This document shows positions 52,743 to 63,548 of a stretch of DNA of 64,000 nucleotides, one piece after another; the stretch's first letter is position 1, and each line of letters begins with the position of its first letter. Below the pieces are notes generated by a model, which did no database searches, was not told the DNA's origin, and was given only the letters and a program-made list of their open reading frames with translations. A program made the translations under genes and the position numbers. The stretch comes from Tenrec ecaudatus (taxonomy: Eukaryota > Chordata > Mammalia > Afrosoricida > Tenrecidae): positions 106,235,739 through 106,299,738 of the forward strand of contig NC_134540.1 in the NCBI RefSeq assembly GCF_050624435.1, in the 5' to 3' direction.

Positions 52743-54085
52743 CAAGGGGGTATCCCCACGAAACAGAATTTTTTTCAAAGCTATGTTTTCTTGTTTTTTT
52801 TAAATTTTATTACAAAATAAACTTATCACCTTCAAAGTACTCTCCATTGCACTTGATACATTTGCCAACTCTGTGAATCCATTCTTAGAAACATGTTTCA
52901 AATCCATCTGAAATGGCTGACAGCACCGCCCTATTCTTCTCTCCTCTTCTACATCCTCAGGTCACTGCCCTTCAATGCTCCTCTTCATTCCCAGAAACAA
53001 AAGGAAGTTGCACAGAGCAAGATCAGGTGAGGAAGGGGCAAGAGAGGCATGCTGTTTTTTGTCAAAAACTGACACACAGATGGCTGCATGAGGCAGGTGC
53101 ATTGTCTTGGTGGCAAAACCAATCCCCCGTCTGCCACAAATCAGGCCTTTTGTTTTGCACACTGTTTTTCAATCTTTTCAGAACCTCTAAATAGAAGGCT
53201 TGATTAACCAGTTCACCTGGTGGAACAAATTCCAAATGCCTTATCCCTCTCGTATCAAATAAATAAATAAAACAAACGAGCATCATCTTGATCTTTGATC
53301 TCACCTGACAAGCTTTTTTTGGGTGAGATGATGATGGTGTCTTCCAATGGTTTGATTGATGTTTGCTTTGGGGGGTCATAAGAATAGCATCATGTCTTGT
53401 CACTGGCAATGACCTTGGGGGGGGGGGTGGAAACGTCTGGGCCACTGTAGTGCTGTTCTTTCAAAGCAGGGCATGTTTTCACTCAACATTCTTTTTCCTG
53501 GTCAGTCAGAATCCCGAAGCCCAGATTTCACAGTGACCCTTCTCATTCCCAAATCTTCCATTAAAATTCACCGAACCAAGTTCCAAGACAGACCAGATAA
53601 CTTCCCCATCTGTTCCATACCATAGTCCATCGTCGGTTTTCGAGTACAAGTGCATGAATTTAGCCAACATTTTCATTCGTTTGGGAAGTTGACAGATGTC
53701 CAGAATGAGGTTTGTCATCAACTGACATTTCAAAAAAGAAACTAGAAAGCCACTCATACACTTGAGTTTTTCCCATAGTGCTGTCCTTGTAAGCTGTGTT
53801 CAACATCACAACAGTTTCTGCATCATTTTTCCAAAGCAGGAAACAAAATTCACAGTCACACATTGTTCTCTTAAATCGGTCATCTGAAGTAACCAAGATT
53901 AGAGTGAAACTGCTTTTATGGAAAAAAAATCACTGTGACCAGTGAGAACCTTCCCAGGTGACACCACTGGGTGAACTAACTCAGAATGAGTTGCTTGATG
54001 CTCAACTAGTGGGAAAATGCGTCAACTAGTGGGAAAGCTCCACCTAGCAGAGTTTTTTTCCATTTTCTAGGAGGATACCCCCTCG
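52743..54085 (-). mobile_element. Mariner transposon, full-length (1,343 bp), dead transposase
   Basis: Inverted ends 'caagggggtatccccacg' and (reversed) 'cgagggggtatcctcctag' sit inside a TA duplication (52741-52742, 54086-54087). The minus strand encodes, in broken frames, the N-terminal helix-turn-helix part ('AYKDSTMGKTQVYEWLSSF'), the linker and the catalytic core ('MMLVCFIYLFDTRGIRHLEF' with 'FCHQDNAPAS'). Mariner transposase is a cut-and-paste enzyme of about 345 residues with a D,D34D triad; here frameshifts and stops rule out function. Confidence 0.9.
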
Positions 54086-55311
54086 TACATCACCACAAGT
54101 TCCAGAACATTTCGCTCCTCCTGTATTCATTATTTTCTCACCATTCCCTTTAAATACCTCTCCACCCACATCCCCAAGAATCCATTACACCAGTCATTGT
54201 GTCTATACATCTGCCCATCCTGTGCATCACACACTGGAAAACATACAAAACAACAAACAAGCAAACAACAATAAAATGAAAACAGCAAATATATTTTAAA
54301 TAAAAGAAAGGAAGGAAAGACCAACACCAATATTCAATTAAACCAGAGGTGGGGGCTTGGGGGAAAACTCTATGGGGAAAAAGCAAAAAATACTGAAAAC
54401 TAGAACAAATCCAAAATAGGTCAAAAAGACGATAAAATGACCAGATGCCACATTTGAATTTAATTGCATCTGCCATAATTCAGTTCACAATGCTCTGTCT
54501 GGTTGCAAGTTTATTCCTATCTCTCAACTGTGATTAGAGGGGATCCGTGAGAGGCTTAATCTCTGGAGGGACCTACAAATGGATTTTGGACTGCCATTGT
54601 CATCCGTAGCCTTCTACAAATCGGGTGTTCACAATTTAAGCTCTGATACCTTGCCCTCCTTCAGATTTGGATTCCATTATTTATCATCCTTTGATCACAC
54701 CAGCTGGTCTGCTTGCTTCTTCCATGTGGACTTAGTTGATACCTCATTTAGATAGCTGCTTGTTTAAATGCAAAACTTTAAGATCCTAGACACTATTATT
54801 CTTGATAGCCAGACACCACCTGGTTTGTTCACCACCCTTTGCTGTAGCACCCATATCTTCAGTGATCTCTTCATGAAAGTGAGCATCAAGCAGGCCCATG
54901 TCATAGGACCTAATTGTTTTCGGATTGGGGCTAGAATTACTAAGCGAGCCCCAAATTCATTCACCTATGTATGGACTATGTCTGTCTCTGGTTTACTTTA
55001 GAGGACTTATTATCATTTTATGACAAAGAACATTATCAACTATCATCTTGGGGTATAAGGTCATTCTATTGTCAATGTCATTATCCAGTGGCATAGGATT
55101 TAACATACTATTGAGAAAAGGAAGTTATGCAAAGATAGACTGGCTCGGAACTGCAATCCATGAGTTATTGATTTGTCCAGATTAAACTCTTAAATGATTG
55201 AGCACTGTTTATATTGACCATAGGGGGAAATTTCCAGTAACATTTATTCACAAAAGCAGAACCTTGTCCATCAAATTATATTATAGTAAAGCAAACCCCC
55301 CCCCAAAAAAA

Positions 55312-55680
55312 AAAGAAATTTACTTCCATCAAGTTGATGCCAACTCATAGCAACCTTATAGGACAGGACAGAACTGCCCCTGCTGAATTTCTGATACTGT
55401 AACTGCTCATGAGAGTAGCTAGTCTACAGCCATACCACTCTGGACGTGCCCGATCTGGTCTGATCTTGGAAGCTAAGCAGGGTCAAGCCTGGTTAGTACT
55501 TGGATGAGAGACAGACTGGGAATACCAGATGTTGTAGACTTTAAAAAAAAAAAAAAAAGAGTGAAGATAGCCCTGTCTTTCTCCCACATAGCGGCTGGTG
55601 GTTTCGAACTAGCAACCATTCAGATCTTAGCCCAACATGCAACCACTACACCACCAGGATTCTTACAGTAAAGCAAAGAT
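55312..55680 (-). mobile_element. AfroSINE split by a 5S rRNA retrocopy
   Basis: Pieces 55312-55421 ('aagttgatgccaactcatag', 'gatactgtaactgctcat') and 55558-55680 ('gtgaagatagccctgtcttt', 'caaccattcagatcttagcc', 'cactacaccaccaggattc'). Confidence 0.85.
55422..55542 (+). pseudogene. 5S rRNA retropseudogene with A-tail
   Basis: The 121 bp run from 'gtctacagccataccactct' to 'ccagatgttgtagactt' and match vertebrate 5S rRNA end to end with scattered changes; A-box-like 'agctaagcagggtcaagcc' and C-box-like 'ttggatgagagacagactg' are damaged. A run of about 16 A follows (55543-55558), which no genomic 5S gene has. The A-tail and SINE host point to L1-type retrotransposition. Flanking 'agagtag' and 'agagtga' may be a worn duplication. 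It is not a functional rRNA gene. Confidence 0.9.
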
Positions 55681-56617
55681 GGCATTAAAATACCAAATAT
55701 ACAATGGTTCAGGGCCATCTTTCATTGGGCACCACAAAGTAAGATAGCCTAATTAAGGTCCAATCACCACCTATTCCAATGCTGGGGAGGCAGACACATC
55801 TGTTTCTCCTTGGGTCAGGAAGTTTTGGTCATAAGTCCAGGACTTCAGGTAAGTTTGAGGTACCGCCCAGTTCCTTCAGTGGAGTTTCCACATCAAGTCC
55901 TTCTGATGTGGCCTGTGAGGGATGCTGTGTTCTGCAGAAGGTCAGAATCCAAGGTCACTGTAGTTCACAGCACATGGTCTGGGTCACTGAGGCTAGTTCA
56001 AAAGTGTCTAATCAGGAACATAATATGGACCTTAATCTCCCCTTGGGTTCTATATCATTATTGCTGAGCGGCCCGTCCTGATGTGAAGTTGCTGCTCCCC
56101 ATTCACTCCCCAACAGAAGTATAAATGCCTCTTCTGAAATAATAGCTGCTCTCCTACCCTGACCTTGACTTTCCAGGATGGTTCCCTTCTCACTCCTGTG
56201 GGAGCGGCTATTGATTTGACACAACCTTAGCTCAAGCTTGTACAGCATCATACCACAGTCTCTCTTTCCCCACTTCTGGAAGGAGTGGTGCCAACTGAGG
56301 TGTTGTCTCCTCTCTCATGGTAGTGCATATAACATACCAGGGTGACGGATGGATCAGAAATGCTAGGCAGGCTATCTACCCCTCTGTTTGGGATGCAGGA
56401 TCAGAAATACATGTGGCCTGAGAGCAGAAAGAATGTCTTTGTGTTTTGCCTAATACAATATTTGTCCTTTTGTGATTGTCTCACTTCATTCAGTGTGATT
56501 TCCAGGTCCTTCCATGTCATGAGGTGTTTCATGATCTCATCAGTTTTTGGTGTTTGTTTGTTTGTTTTATTTTTGGGGGGTGGGGGTTAAGATATTTCCA
56601 TATTACCTTTTTTATTA

Positions 56618-56745
56618 TTAAAAATCATTTTATTGGGGGCTCTTACAACAATCTATACATCAATTGTATCAGGCATATTTGTACATACGTTGCCATCATT
56701 ATTTTCTAGACATTTACTTCCTGTTGAGCCCTTGGTATCAGTTCC
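56618..56745 (-). mobile_element. Short young-type L1 3' end within the old L1
   Basis: 'aaaatcattttattgggggc' to 'gagcccttggtatcagttcc'. It stops just inside the purine tract, about 128 bp. Confidence 0.8.
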
Positions 56746-56889
56746 TCTTAGGGATGCATAGGATTCCATTGTGTGTATATACCATAGATTCATTATCCAT
56801 TTTTCTACTGAGGAATGTTTGAGCTGCTTCCAGTTTCTGGCTATTGTGAACTGTGCTGCTATGAACATGGGAGAGCATACACCTGGTCA

Positions 56890-57105
56890 TGCCTAACATA
56901 TCATCTCACACCCACAGTGATAGCTCAATGCAAAAAAAAAGCAGAAAACAAATGCTGGTGAGAAGGTGAAGAAAATGGGATTTGTATACACTGTTGTTAG
57001 ATTTGTAAATACATACAACCACGATGGAAAGCAATATGATGCTACCTAAAAGAGCTGGGAAGGAAATTCCATATGTTCCAGTAATCCTCTTATTGAGGCA
57101 AAGAG
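56890..57105 (+). mobile_element. Inverted ORF2 segment inside the old minus-strand L1
   Basis: 'catatcatctcacacccaca', 'caaatgctggtgagaagg' and 'atttgtatacactgttgtta' are sense L1 on the plus strand, whereas both flanking L1 parts are on the minus strand. In L1 coordinates this segment belongs between the flanks. Confidence 0.65.
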
Positions 57106-57264
57106 CTATCTAAAGCAGCAGCACGTCCAGTCACCAGAGAGCAAGAGAGAGGGGACAGGCCTTCCAGAGCCGTCTATCTCTTTGCCCTCCAATCAAACTG
57201 CGACTTAATTAATCCCACATGTTCCTGTTGGCCAGGTTGGCACAATAAACCTAAATACCACAGG
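57106..57264 (-). mobile_element. ERVL/MLT2-like LTR fragment
   Basis: 'ccctccaatcaaactgcgac', 'cccacatgttcctgttggcc' and 'aggttggcacaataaaccta' match the right part of the LTR at 6912-7442. Confidence 0.75.
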
Positions 57265-57327
57265 TGGCATCTCCTTACATCTTTAATTTGCATCCTCCAG
57301 ATGATGGGTGATTGTGAACCTTTTTTC

Positions 57328-57409
57328 TTTTTTTCTTTTATTTATTTATTTTAACAATTTATTGGGGCTCATACAACTCTTATCACAGTTCATACATATA
57401 CATACATCA
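57328..57409 (-). mobile_element. Ultra-short (82-bp) L1 insertion with 18-bp duplication
   Basis: Perfect 18-bp repeat 'gattgtgaaccttttttc' (57310-57327, 57410-57427) around 'aacaatttattggggctcat' and 'acaactcttatcacagttca', the reversed L1 terminus. Confidence 0.9.
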
Positions 57410-57830
57410 GATTGTGAACCTTTTTTCATGTGAACGTTGGTCATTCTTTGATGAACTGTCTGTTCATGTCTTTGCCCATTTTTTAATTGGGTCTTTTGTT
57501 ATCTTCTAATTGAGGTGTTGTAGAGTTCTATAGATTTGGGTAATTAAACCCTTGTCTATTGTGTCATTGGTAAAAAAAAAAATTTCCCAATCTGTGACTT
57601 CTTGTTTTACTTTTTTGAAAAAATATTTTGATGTACATACATGATTTATTTTCAGCAGGTCCCAGTCATCTATTTCGTCTTCCACTCTGGGTACCTCCTT
57701 CATTATACTTGGGAGTCTGTGCATTCCCTGCAATAGGGCCCTTAAGTTTGTCCCAATTTCATTATTGATAATCCTGATAAATTCTGATACATCTTGAAAC
57801 ACAGATCCCCTGCCACTTTATCTCAAAAAC

Positions 57831-58300
57831 GTATTTCTCAAGCACATTGCTAAACTTTCTACGTGCAGAAATCTGTCCATGTGTAGATTCTAGTAGATTT
57901 TAGAGACCTGAGAGCTACCCACACCTGCTTGTTCACTCACTCAGGCACACACAAATTAAATAAGATATTGAAAGAAACCCCCAAAGCGAGGTCTCATAGC
58001 AAGAATTCACCACCAGCATGGTAAGAAGTATTATTACTGTTGATGTTGACATTGCTAATGCAAAAATATTAATGGGAGTTGGGTGGTGGTGGGAGATTCA
58101 CTCATATTTCATCACTCCCAGATCAAGTGGCTCTGTCATTTGTCTTTCTAGTCCTTAACCATCCAAATGCATATTTTTGTTATACAAATACTTCTTGCAT
58201 AGATGCTCAATCTGGACACCACCTTCTAATGAGGCAAATATATTTTAATAGTTTTATTGGCATATAATTCACATGTCAATTCAATAGTTCAATCACACAG
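57831..58300. other. Mostly unrecognised; short L1-like end at 58235-58300
   Basis: 'tagttttattggcatataat' 'tcacatgtcaattcaat' resembles an old L1 3' end in reverse. The remainder has no supported feature. Confidence 0.4.
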
Positions 58301-58500
58301 GAAGATGGTGTAGACTGTTACTCGCTCACCTATCAATCCAAGGTCTGGCTTCCATCCAGAGGCCTCTCAGGAGGAAGGCCTGGCCATCTACTTCCAAAGT
58401 ACGTCAGCCATCAACAACTGTACGGAGCACAGGTCCACTCTGACACACACAGAGTTGCCATGAGTCAGAGTCACCTCAACCGCAATTGGTTCCACACGAG
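58301..58500 (+). mobile_element. AfroSINE variant
   Basis: 'ggaggaaggcctggccatct', 'acttccaaagtacgtcagcc', 'ccactctgacacacacagag' and 'catgagtcagagtcacctca'. The head is replaced by non-family sequence. Confidence 0.8.
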
Positions 58501-58611
58501 TCTTTTTGTATTTAGGAGGGATTTGGAAAGAAACCGTGAACACGTGCACACACTGGCAACAATTAACTGAGATTTACTGTATCATTTAGTAGAGGGTATC
58601 TAAAAAGAAGC

Positions 58612-59347
58612 GTCACAACCAAGTCCACATGAAAGAAGCACACCAGCGTGTGTGATCATGAGGTGTCGATAGATTCAGGTATCAGGCATCAAAGAACAAA
58701 AATAGTATCACTGTGAATGAGGGGGAGTACGAAGTGGGGACCCAAAGCCCATCTGTAGGCATCTGGACATCCCCTTACAGAAGGGTCACAAGGAAGAGAC
58801 GAGCCCGTCAAGGTGCAGTGTAGCAACAATGAAACATACAACTTTCCTCTAGTTCTATACTGCTCCCACCCACTATCATGATCCCAATTCTACCTTAAAA
58901 ATCCAGCCAGACCAGAGGATGTACACTGGTACAGATAAGAGCTAGAAACACAGGGAATCCAGGACAATATGAGAGTTGAGATACCAGGAAAGGAAGGGGA
59001 AGATGGGGGAGAAATGAGGAACTGATCAAAATTATGTACATATAGCCCCCTCCCTGGAGGACCGACATCATAAAAGTGGGTAAAGGGAGACATTGGCAGT
59101 GTATGACACAGGACAATAATCATAATTTAGAAATTATCAAGAGTTTGTGAGGTAGAGAGGGTGGGGAGGGAGGGAGGGAAAAATGAGGAGTCGATATCAA
59201 GGGCTCAAGTAGAAAGAAAATGTTTTGAGAATGATGATGACAATAAATGTACAAATGTGCTTGACACAATGGATGGATGGATGGATGGATGGATGGATGG
59301 ATGGACGGACAAGAGTTGTATGAACACCCAATAAAATGATTTAAAAA
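58612..59347 (+). mobile_element. L1 3' UTR with 11-bp duplication and GGAT expansion
   Basis: Direct repeat 'taaaaagaagc' (58601-58611, 59348-59358). Inside: 'ccacatgaaagaagcacacc', 'gacatccccttacagaaggg', 'tacactggtacagataagag', purine tract, and an end 'cacccaataaaatgattt'. The 'gatgtatgtatgg' part of the terminal module has become a (GGAT)n array at 59266-59305. Confidence 0.9.
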
Positions 59348-59784
59348 TAAAAAGAAGCTTCAGTCAGTTGTGATTATTCATATTTGTCCACATCACACTT
59401 CTTAATGATGAAATGTTCAACAGGAAGTGACCTTAGGAATAGGGTTGGTTTTTAAATTTGCAATTTTTTTAATAGGTACACAATAAAAATCCAGATGTCT
59501 AGATTTACAGATAAGGTAACTATAATCCAGCCAGCTCAACTGTTCTGCCAAGAAAACATGAAGAGTGGACGACTGGGCTGGGAGGAAGGGCCTGGCCTCC
59601 TGAGCCCCCACCCCCCAACCTCCACCCCCTGCAAAGCTGTTGACTTTTCACTGCAAGAAATCCCCTTACTGTGTGCCCACCAGAGCACACAGAGGGAAGG
59701 TCATGTCAGCCTGCACCCAGTTGAATTTCATAGAGTATTGATTCTAGTTCTTACACTGTTTAGGATTAGGATTCTGTGTCTTAG
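59348..59784. other. Stretch without supported features
   Basis: 'ggtttttaaatttgcaattt' (59449-59468) and 'aataggtacacaataaaaat' recur near 61089-61135, so part is an unnamed repeat. Confidence 0.45.
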
Positions 59785-59990
59785 TACCCATCCAAAGCTC
59801 AATGCCATTGTTTATTATGCCTCATCGAGATCCTATAGAGCAGGGTAGACCTAGCCCTGTGGGTGTCAAGATGACCACTCTTTATGGGAGTAGAAAGCCC
59901 CATCTTTGTCCCTTGCAGCAGCTAGTGGTTTTAAACTGCTGACCTTTAGATTAGTGGCCCAAGCCATCACCAGTATACCACCAAATACAG
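59785..59990 (-). mobile_element. AfroSINE
   Basis: 'gatcctatagagcagggtag', 'cactctttatgggagtagaa' and 'ttttaaactgctgaccttta', antisense, head decayed. Confidence 0.85.
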
Positions 59991-60214
59991 TTTTAACCCG
60001 GTCTCTACCATTATGAGTACTAAAGTTATGCAACACACCACTTGACCTCTCTGAACCTTGATCAAGAAAGAGTAACAACCCCCCGCCCCACCACCACCAC
60101 CACCAGGGAAGTATTAAGAATCTGCTAAATGCCCCATTCTTGGAAGCAACGATCCCGCACTTCTGGGATGCTGTCATTCTTCAAGTCTGGCATACAAAGC
60201 AGCACAGGCGCAGA

Positions 60215-60345
60215 GACACAGAGCAGGATGTCAGCCAGTTGCTGCCATGTCGATTCCTACTCCGGGTGACCCTCCGGGTGTAGGTCGAATTCTGCTCTGC
60301 CAGTTTTCCATGGCTGTTCTTGAATAACCACGTGGACCGCCCCTC
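60215..60345 (-). mobile_element. AfroSINE variant fragment
   Basis: 'agttgctgccatgtcgattc' and 'tgccagttttccatggctgt', antisense 3' half. Confidence 0.65.
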
Positions 60346-60435
60346 TGTCGCTCTCATGTGCCGGGTCGTCTACGTGTGAGCACTGCCATGGGAAGTACAT
60401 TACATACGAGTCATTCTCCAATCTCCATTCCGAGG

Positions 60436-60645
60436 AGCCAGGAGGGCGGGGGAGTGGTTCCGTGTTGGTCTGGGACCTGAAAGGTCGGCAGTTTAAAACC
60501 GCCAGCTGCTCTGTGGGAGAAAGACAGACTTTCTTTTCCCTTAACAGTTCACAGTCTCAAAAACTCACAGGGGTGATTCTTCCATCTCCTGCGAGTCAGT
60601 CGTTATGAGACAATATGGCTTCAGTGGCAGTGAGCTTTGTTTCTG
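60436..60645 (+). mobile_element. AfroSINE, near complete
   Basis: 'ggagccaggagggcggggga', 'aaaggtcggcagtttaaaac', 'gggagaaagacagactttct' and a worn end 'cttcagtggcagtgagcttt'. Confidence 0.85.
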
Positions 60646-60699
60646 GAATCTTCATAACAAATAGGAGAGATGGTTATTATTGGATTTATTTTACCAAAA

Positions 60700-60800
60700 C
60701 AAAAAAAAAGAGCAAACTGAAGGCCAGAGAGGAGAAACACCTGGTTCAAAGTCACACAGGTGGTTAAGTGGCAGGGGCAGAAAGTCAACTCACATCTGCC
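60700..60800 (-). mobile_element. MIR SINE
   Basis: 'ctgaaggccagagaggagaa', 'aaagtcacacaggtggttaa' and 'gtggcaggggcagaaagtca' are the reverse complement of the MIR core. Confidence 0.75.
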
Positions 60801-60824
60801 CATTCCACACGCCTTTCTCTAGTC

Positions 60825-61021
60825 CAGCGGTTCTCAAGCTGGGGGTCGCGACCCCTTTGGGGGGGTGTCACACGACTCTTTCACAGGGGTCACCCAATTC
60901 ATAGCAGTAGCAAAATTACAGTTATGAAGTAGCAATGAAAAATAATATTATGGTTGGGGGTCACCACCACATGAGGAACTGTATGAAAGTGTCGCGGCAT
61001 TAAGAGGACTGAGAACCACTG
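60825..61021 (+). mobile_element. SPIN-type hAT MITE, copy 5, perfect 8-bp duplication
   Basis: 'cagcggttctcaagctgggg' to 'ggactgagaaccactg', 197 bp, with 'catagcagtagcaaaattac' inside. Flanks 'ctctagtc' (60817-60824 and 61022-61029) are identical, the clearest proof in the window of hAT-style insertion. Confidence 0.95.
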
Positions 61022-61254
61022 CTCTAGTCCCTTATTGATCCTCATAACAGCAAAGGTTTGGAAACAACCTTAATATCCAATCATAGGGATGGTTTTTAAA
61101 TTTGAAATTTTTTTGAATAGGTGCACAATTAAAATATTAGAAATCTGCGGCATACAGTTAATGGAGAAAACTCTATTGCATTAAGGACCTATATGAATAA
61201 AATCATGGGAAAATGGGGAAAAATAATCAAACCCCTTTCTAGAAAGCTCATAGT

Positions 61255-61432
61255 AAAAGCAGGAAAATAAATTGAGACAAAGCAGAAGGAGATGTCAAAA
61301 CTGAAATTAATGTGTTGGAAAATAAAAACAGAGCTAATCAATTCCAAAAATGTGCTTCTTTGAAAAGATAAATAAAAGTCAAACCCATAGGACAAATATA
61401 TAAAATTAGAAGTAACTATAAGAGAAGAATTA
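61255..61432 (+). mobile_element. Old L1 ORF2 fragment (RT region)
   Basis: 'ctgaaattaatgtgttggaa', 'gagctaatcaattccaaaaa' and 'tctttgaaaagataaataa' follow L1 ORF2 just before the RT fingers ('..NEKTSFFEKINKI..'). Confidence 0.65.
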
Positions 61433-61449
61433 AAGAATCCCTTACACTC

Positions 61450-61655
61450 CCTGAGATAGTTAGGCTTTATGTCAACTTAATCACCCATGACATAGCCTCA
61501 ATAGTGCCATCAGCTCCATGACGGGACCTCTGTGAAGCAGCCAAGCAGTTCATCTGGTCTAAGTATTGATACAATTGAGGAAGTTTCACTCAGGGTGTGG
61601 CCTTTTCTTAGTATAGACTGACAGGGTGTCAGAAGCTTGCATCCGGTTTGTCAAC
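61450..61655 (+). mobile_element. Possible ERVL-type LTR 5' part
   Basis: 'gttaggctttatgtcaactt' resembles an MLT2-type start. The remainder does not align with the other LTRs here, so the call is weak. Confidence 0.35.
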
Positions 61656-62082
61656 TGTGGGAAACAGAAAGATTTCTCCCAAGTCGTCTCTCCCAAATGT
61701 GTGCTAGACTTAGGACACTGCTTGCAGCTAATGGTAAATGATTGTCAAGTTATCTCCCTGAAGGTGACCATTAGCTTGGTTCCTGTAGGTGGGGTTTATA
61801 CACCCTACTAATAATGGTTTCTATGGAAATTCAGAGAGCAGGTCAAACCAGCTCAGTGACATCCAAAGTTAGGCTGCCATGCTGAATCTAGGATCCGCCC
61901 TTCTTGTCACCTGTGTACCCCCAATCCCTCCTCTTCCTATTGTGTGTATATCCCTAGATTGTCCCCCTCATTGATGTATAACCTATAGTGTAACCCCTTC
62001 TTGTGATGTATGTTTTTACCTGTAATTAGGGGGCTTGCAAACACCCCCAAAGATATATAAGCCTGGATTAGCAACAAAGACT
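61656..62082 (+). mobile_element. Class-II-like LTR, third copy, 3'-truncated
   Basis: 'tgtgggaaacagaaagattt', 'gaatctaggatccgcccttc', 'agggggcttgcaaacacccc' and 'aaagatatataagcctgga' (TATA region) match 564-1060. The sequence stops where the L1 at 62083 begins and does not resume after it, so the right third is deleted. Confidence 0.8.
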
Positions 62083-62825
62083 CAAAACCCATTTGTAGGC
62101 CACTGGACATCCCCTTACAGAAGGGTCTTAGGGAGGAGATGATACAGTCATGGTACGACATAGCAACGATCAAAAATACAACTTTCCTCTAGTTCCTAAA
62201 TGCTTCCTTTACCCCCTCCCACTGTCATGATCCGAATCCTACCTTTCAAGCCTGACTAGACCAGAGGATGTACACTGGTACAGATGAGAACTGGAAACAC
62301 AGGGAAGCCAGGGTGGATGATCCCCTCAGGACCAGTGGAGTGAGTGGCGATACTGGGAGGGTGGAGGGAGAGTGGGTTAGAAAGGGGGCACGATTACAAG
62401 GATCTCCATATAACCTCCTCCCTGGGGGACGGACAACAGAAAAGTGGGTGAAGGGAGATGTCGGACAGTGTAAGATATGACAAATTAATAATTTACAAAT
62501 TATCAGGGGTTCATGAGGGAGGGGGGAGGGAGGGGAAAAATGAGGACCTGATGCCAGGGGCTTGGGTGGAGAGCAAATGTTTTAAGAATGATGAGGGCAA
62601 CGAATGTACAGATGTGCTTTACACAATTGATGTATGTATGGATTATGATGGGAGGTGTATGAGTCCTTAATAAAATAATTTTAAAAAAAGAAAATTCAAC
62701 AACAGCAACAAAAAGAAAATGATGAGGCAATGAATGTACAGATGTCCTTTACACAACTTATGTATGTACGGATTGCGATAAGAGTTGTATGCATCCCTAA
62801 TAAAATGATTTTTTTTAAAAAGAAA
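62083..62825 (+). mobile_element. L1 3' UTR with dimeric tail
   Basis: 'gacatccccttacagaaggg', 'tacactggtacagatgagaa' and purine tract, then two terminal modules (62586-62690 and 62716-62815), each starting at 'aatgatgagg' and ending in 'taataaaat', separated by an A/CAA-rich linker. No target duplication is recognised. Lacks ORF2. Confidence 0.85.
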
Positions 62826-63364
62826 GAAAAGTCTTTCCCTTACCTCTGATGCAGGGGCTTGAACCAGACTAGATTTACCCACTCCTACGATGGTGAGAGT
62901 CCTTTCTCGATACGCATCTCCTTCTGTATGCAGGTACATACAAGAGTAGCTGTTTGTGCTTCTTTCTACAACTCAACCTAGCATGCGCTCTTCACCAATG
63001 AACTTGAAAACCCAGGTTAAACATACAATTTTAGAGACTAACACTTAATAGGAACTATCTTAGTAATTCTTCAGTAGGGATTAACCTTTGTAGGAAGAGA
63101 AAACAGTTCAGGAACACTGAAGAAATAGAGGCAGGAAAGAGTTCTCTGAAGAAGTACTGCAAGTTTGTATTTCACAGAGGAATTGCATGATCTAATAATC
63201 TACTTTCCTGATTTCATCATCCCACTGCTCAGTAGACTCTCACTCCACAGCAGCATGAATTCAGACTTTGTGAACCCCTGAAACCATTGCTCTGAGAAAA
63301 ATCTTTATACCTTACACAAAACGATCCCTTGAAGTATTCTTCAAGCCAAACAATTAGCAAAAGA
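62826..63364. other. Unrecognised stretch
   Basis: No feature supported. Confidence 0.4.
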
Positions 63365-63548
63365 TACAGACGAATTCACTGCCACCAAGTCTGTGCCAGC
63401 TCTCAGCAAACATGTGTGCGGTTTCCAAGACGGTAAATCTTAATAGAAGACCATCTTATCTTTCTCCCATGGAAGGACTGGTGGGTTTGAACCACCGACC
63501 TTGTGGTTAGCAGCCTAATGCTAACTCACAGTGGCACCAGGGTGATAG
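63365..63548 (-). mobile_element. AfroSINE
   Basis: 'attcactgccaccaagtctg', 'tttgaaccaccgaccttgtg' and head complement 'cagtggcaccagggt'. Confidence 0.85.

Larger units (their letters stand above)
52620..57830 (-). mobile_element. Old L1 with long 3' UTR, broken by five later insertions
   Basis: Reading the minus strand: 57830-57265 is late ORF2 (plus strand shows 'gcccattttttaattgggtc' and 'ttgtgtcattggtaaaaaaa'), 56870-56470 is the ORF2/3' UTR border ('gattccattgtgtgtatata', 'tggctattgtgaactgtgct'), 56400-55690 and 55060-54088 are 3' UTR, and 52740-52620 ('ttttattgagatataattca') may be the end or a separate older L1. If one element, the 3' UTR is about 2 kb or more after removing insertions. 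No frame is intact. A 215-bp part (56890-57105) is inverted. Confidence 0.65.

Noticed and set aside
55422-55542. Functional 5S rRNA gene
   Set aside because: It has an A-tail, internal promoter changes, sits within a SINE and lacks 5S-gene flanks and a T-run terminator.
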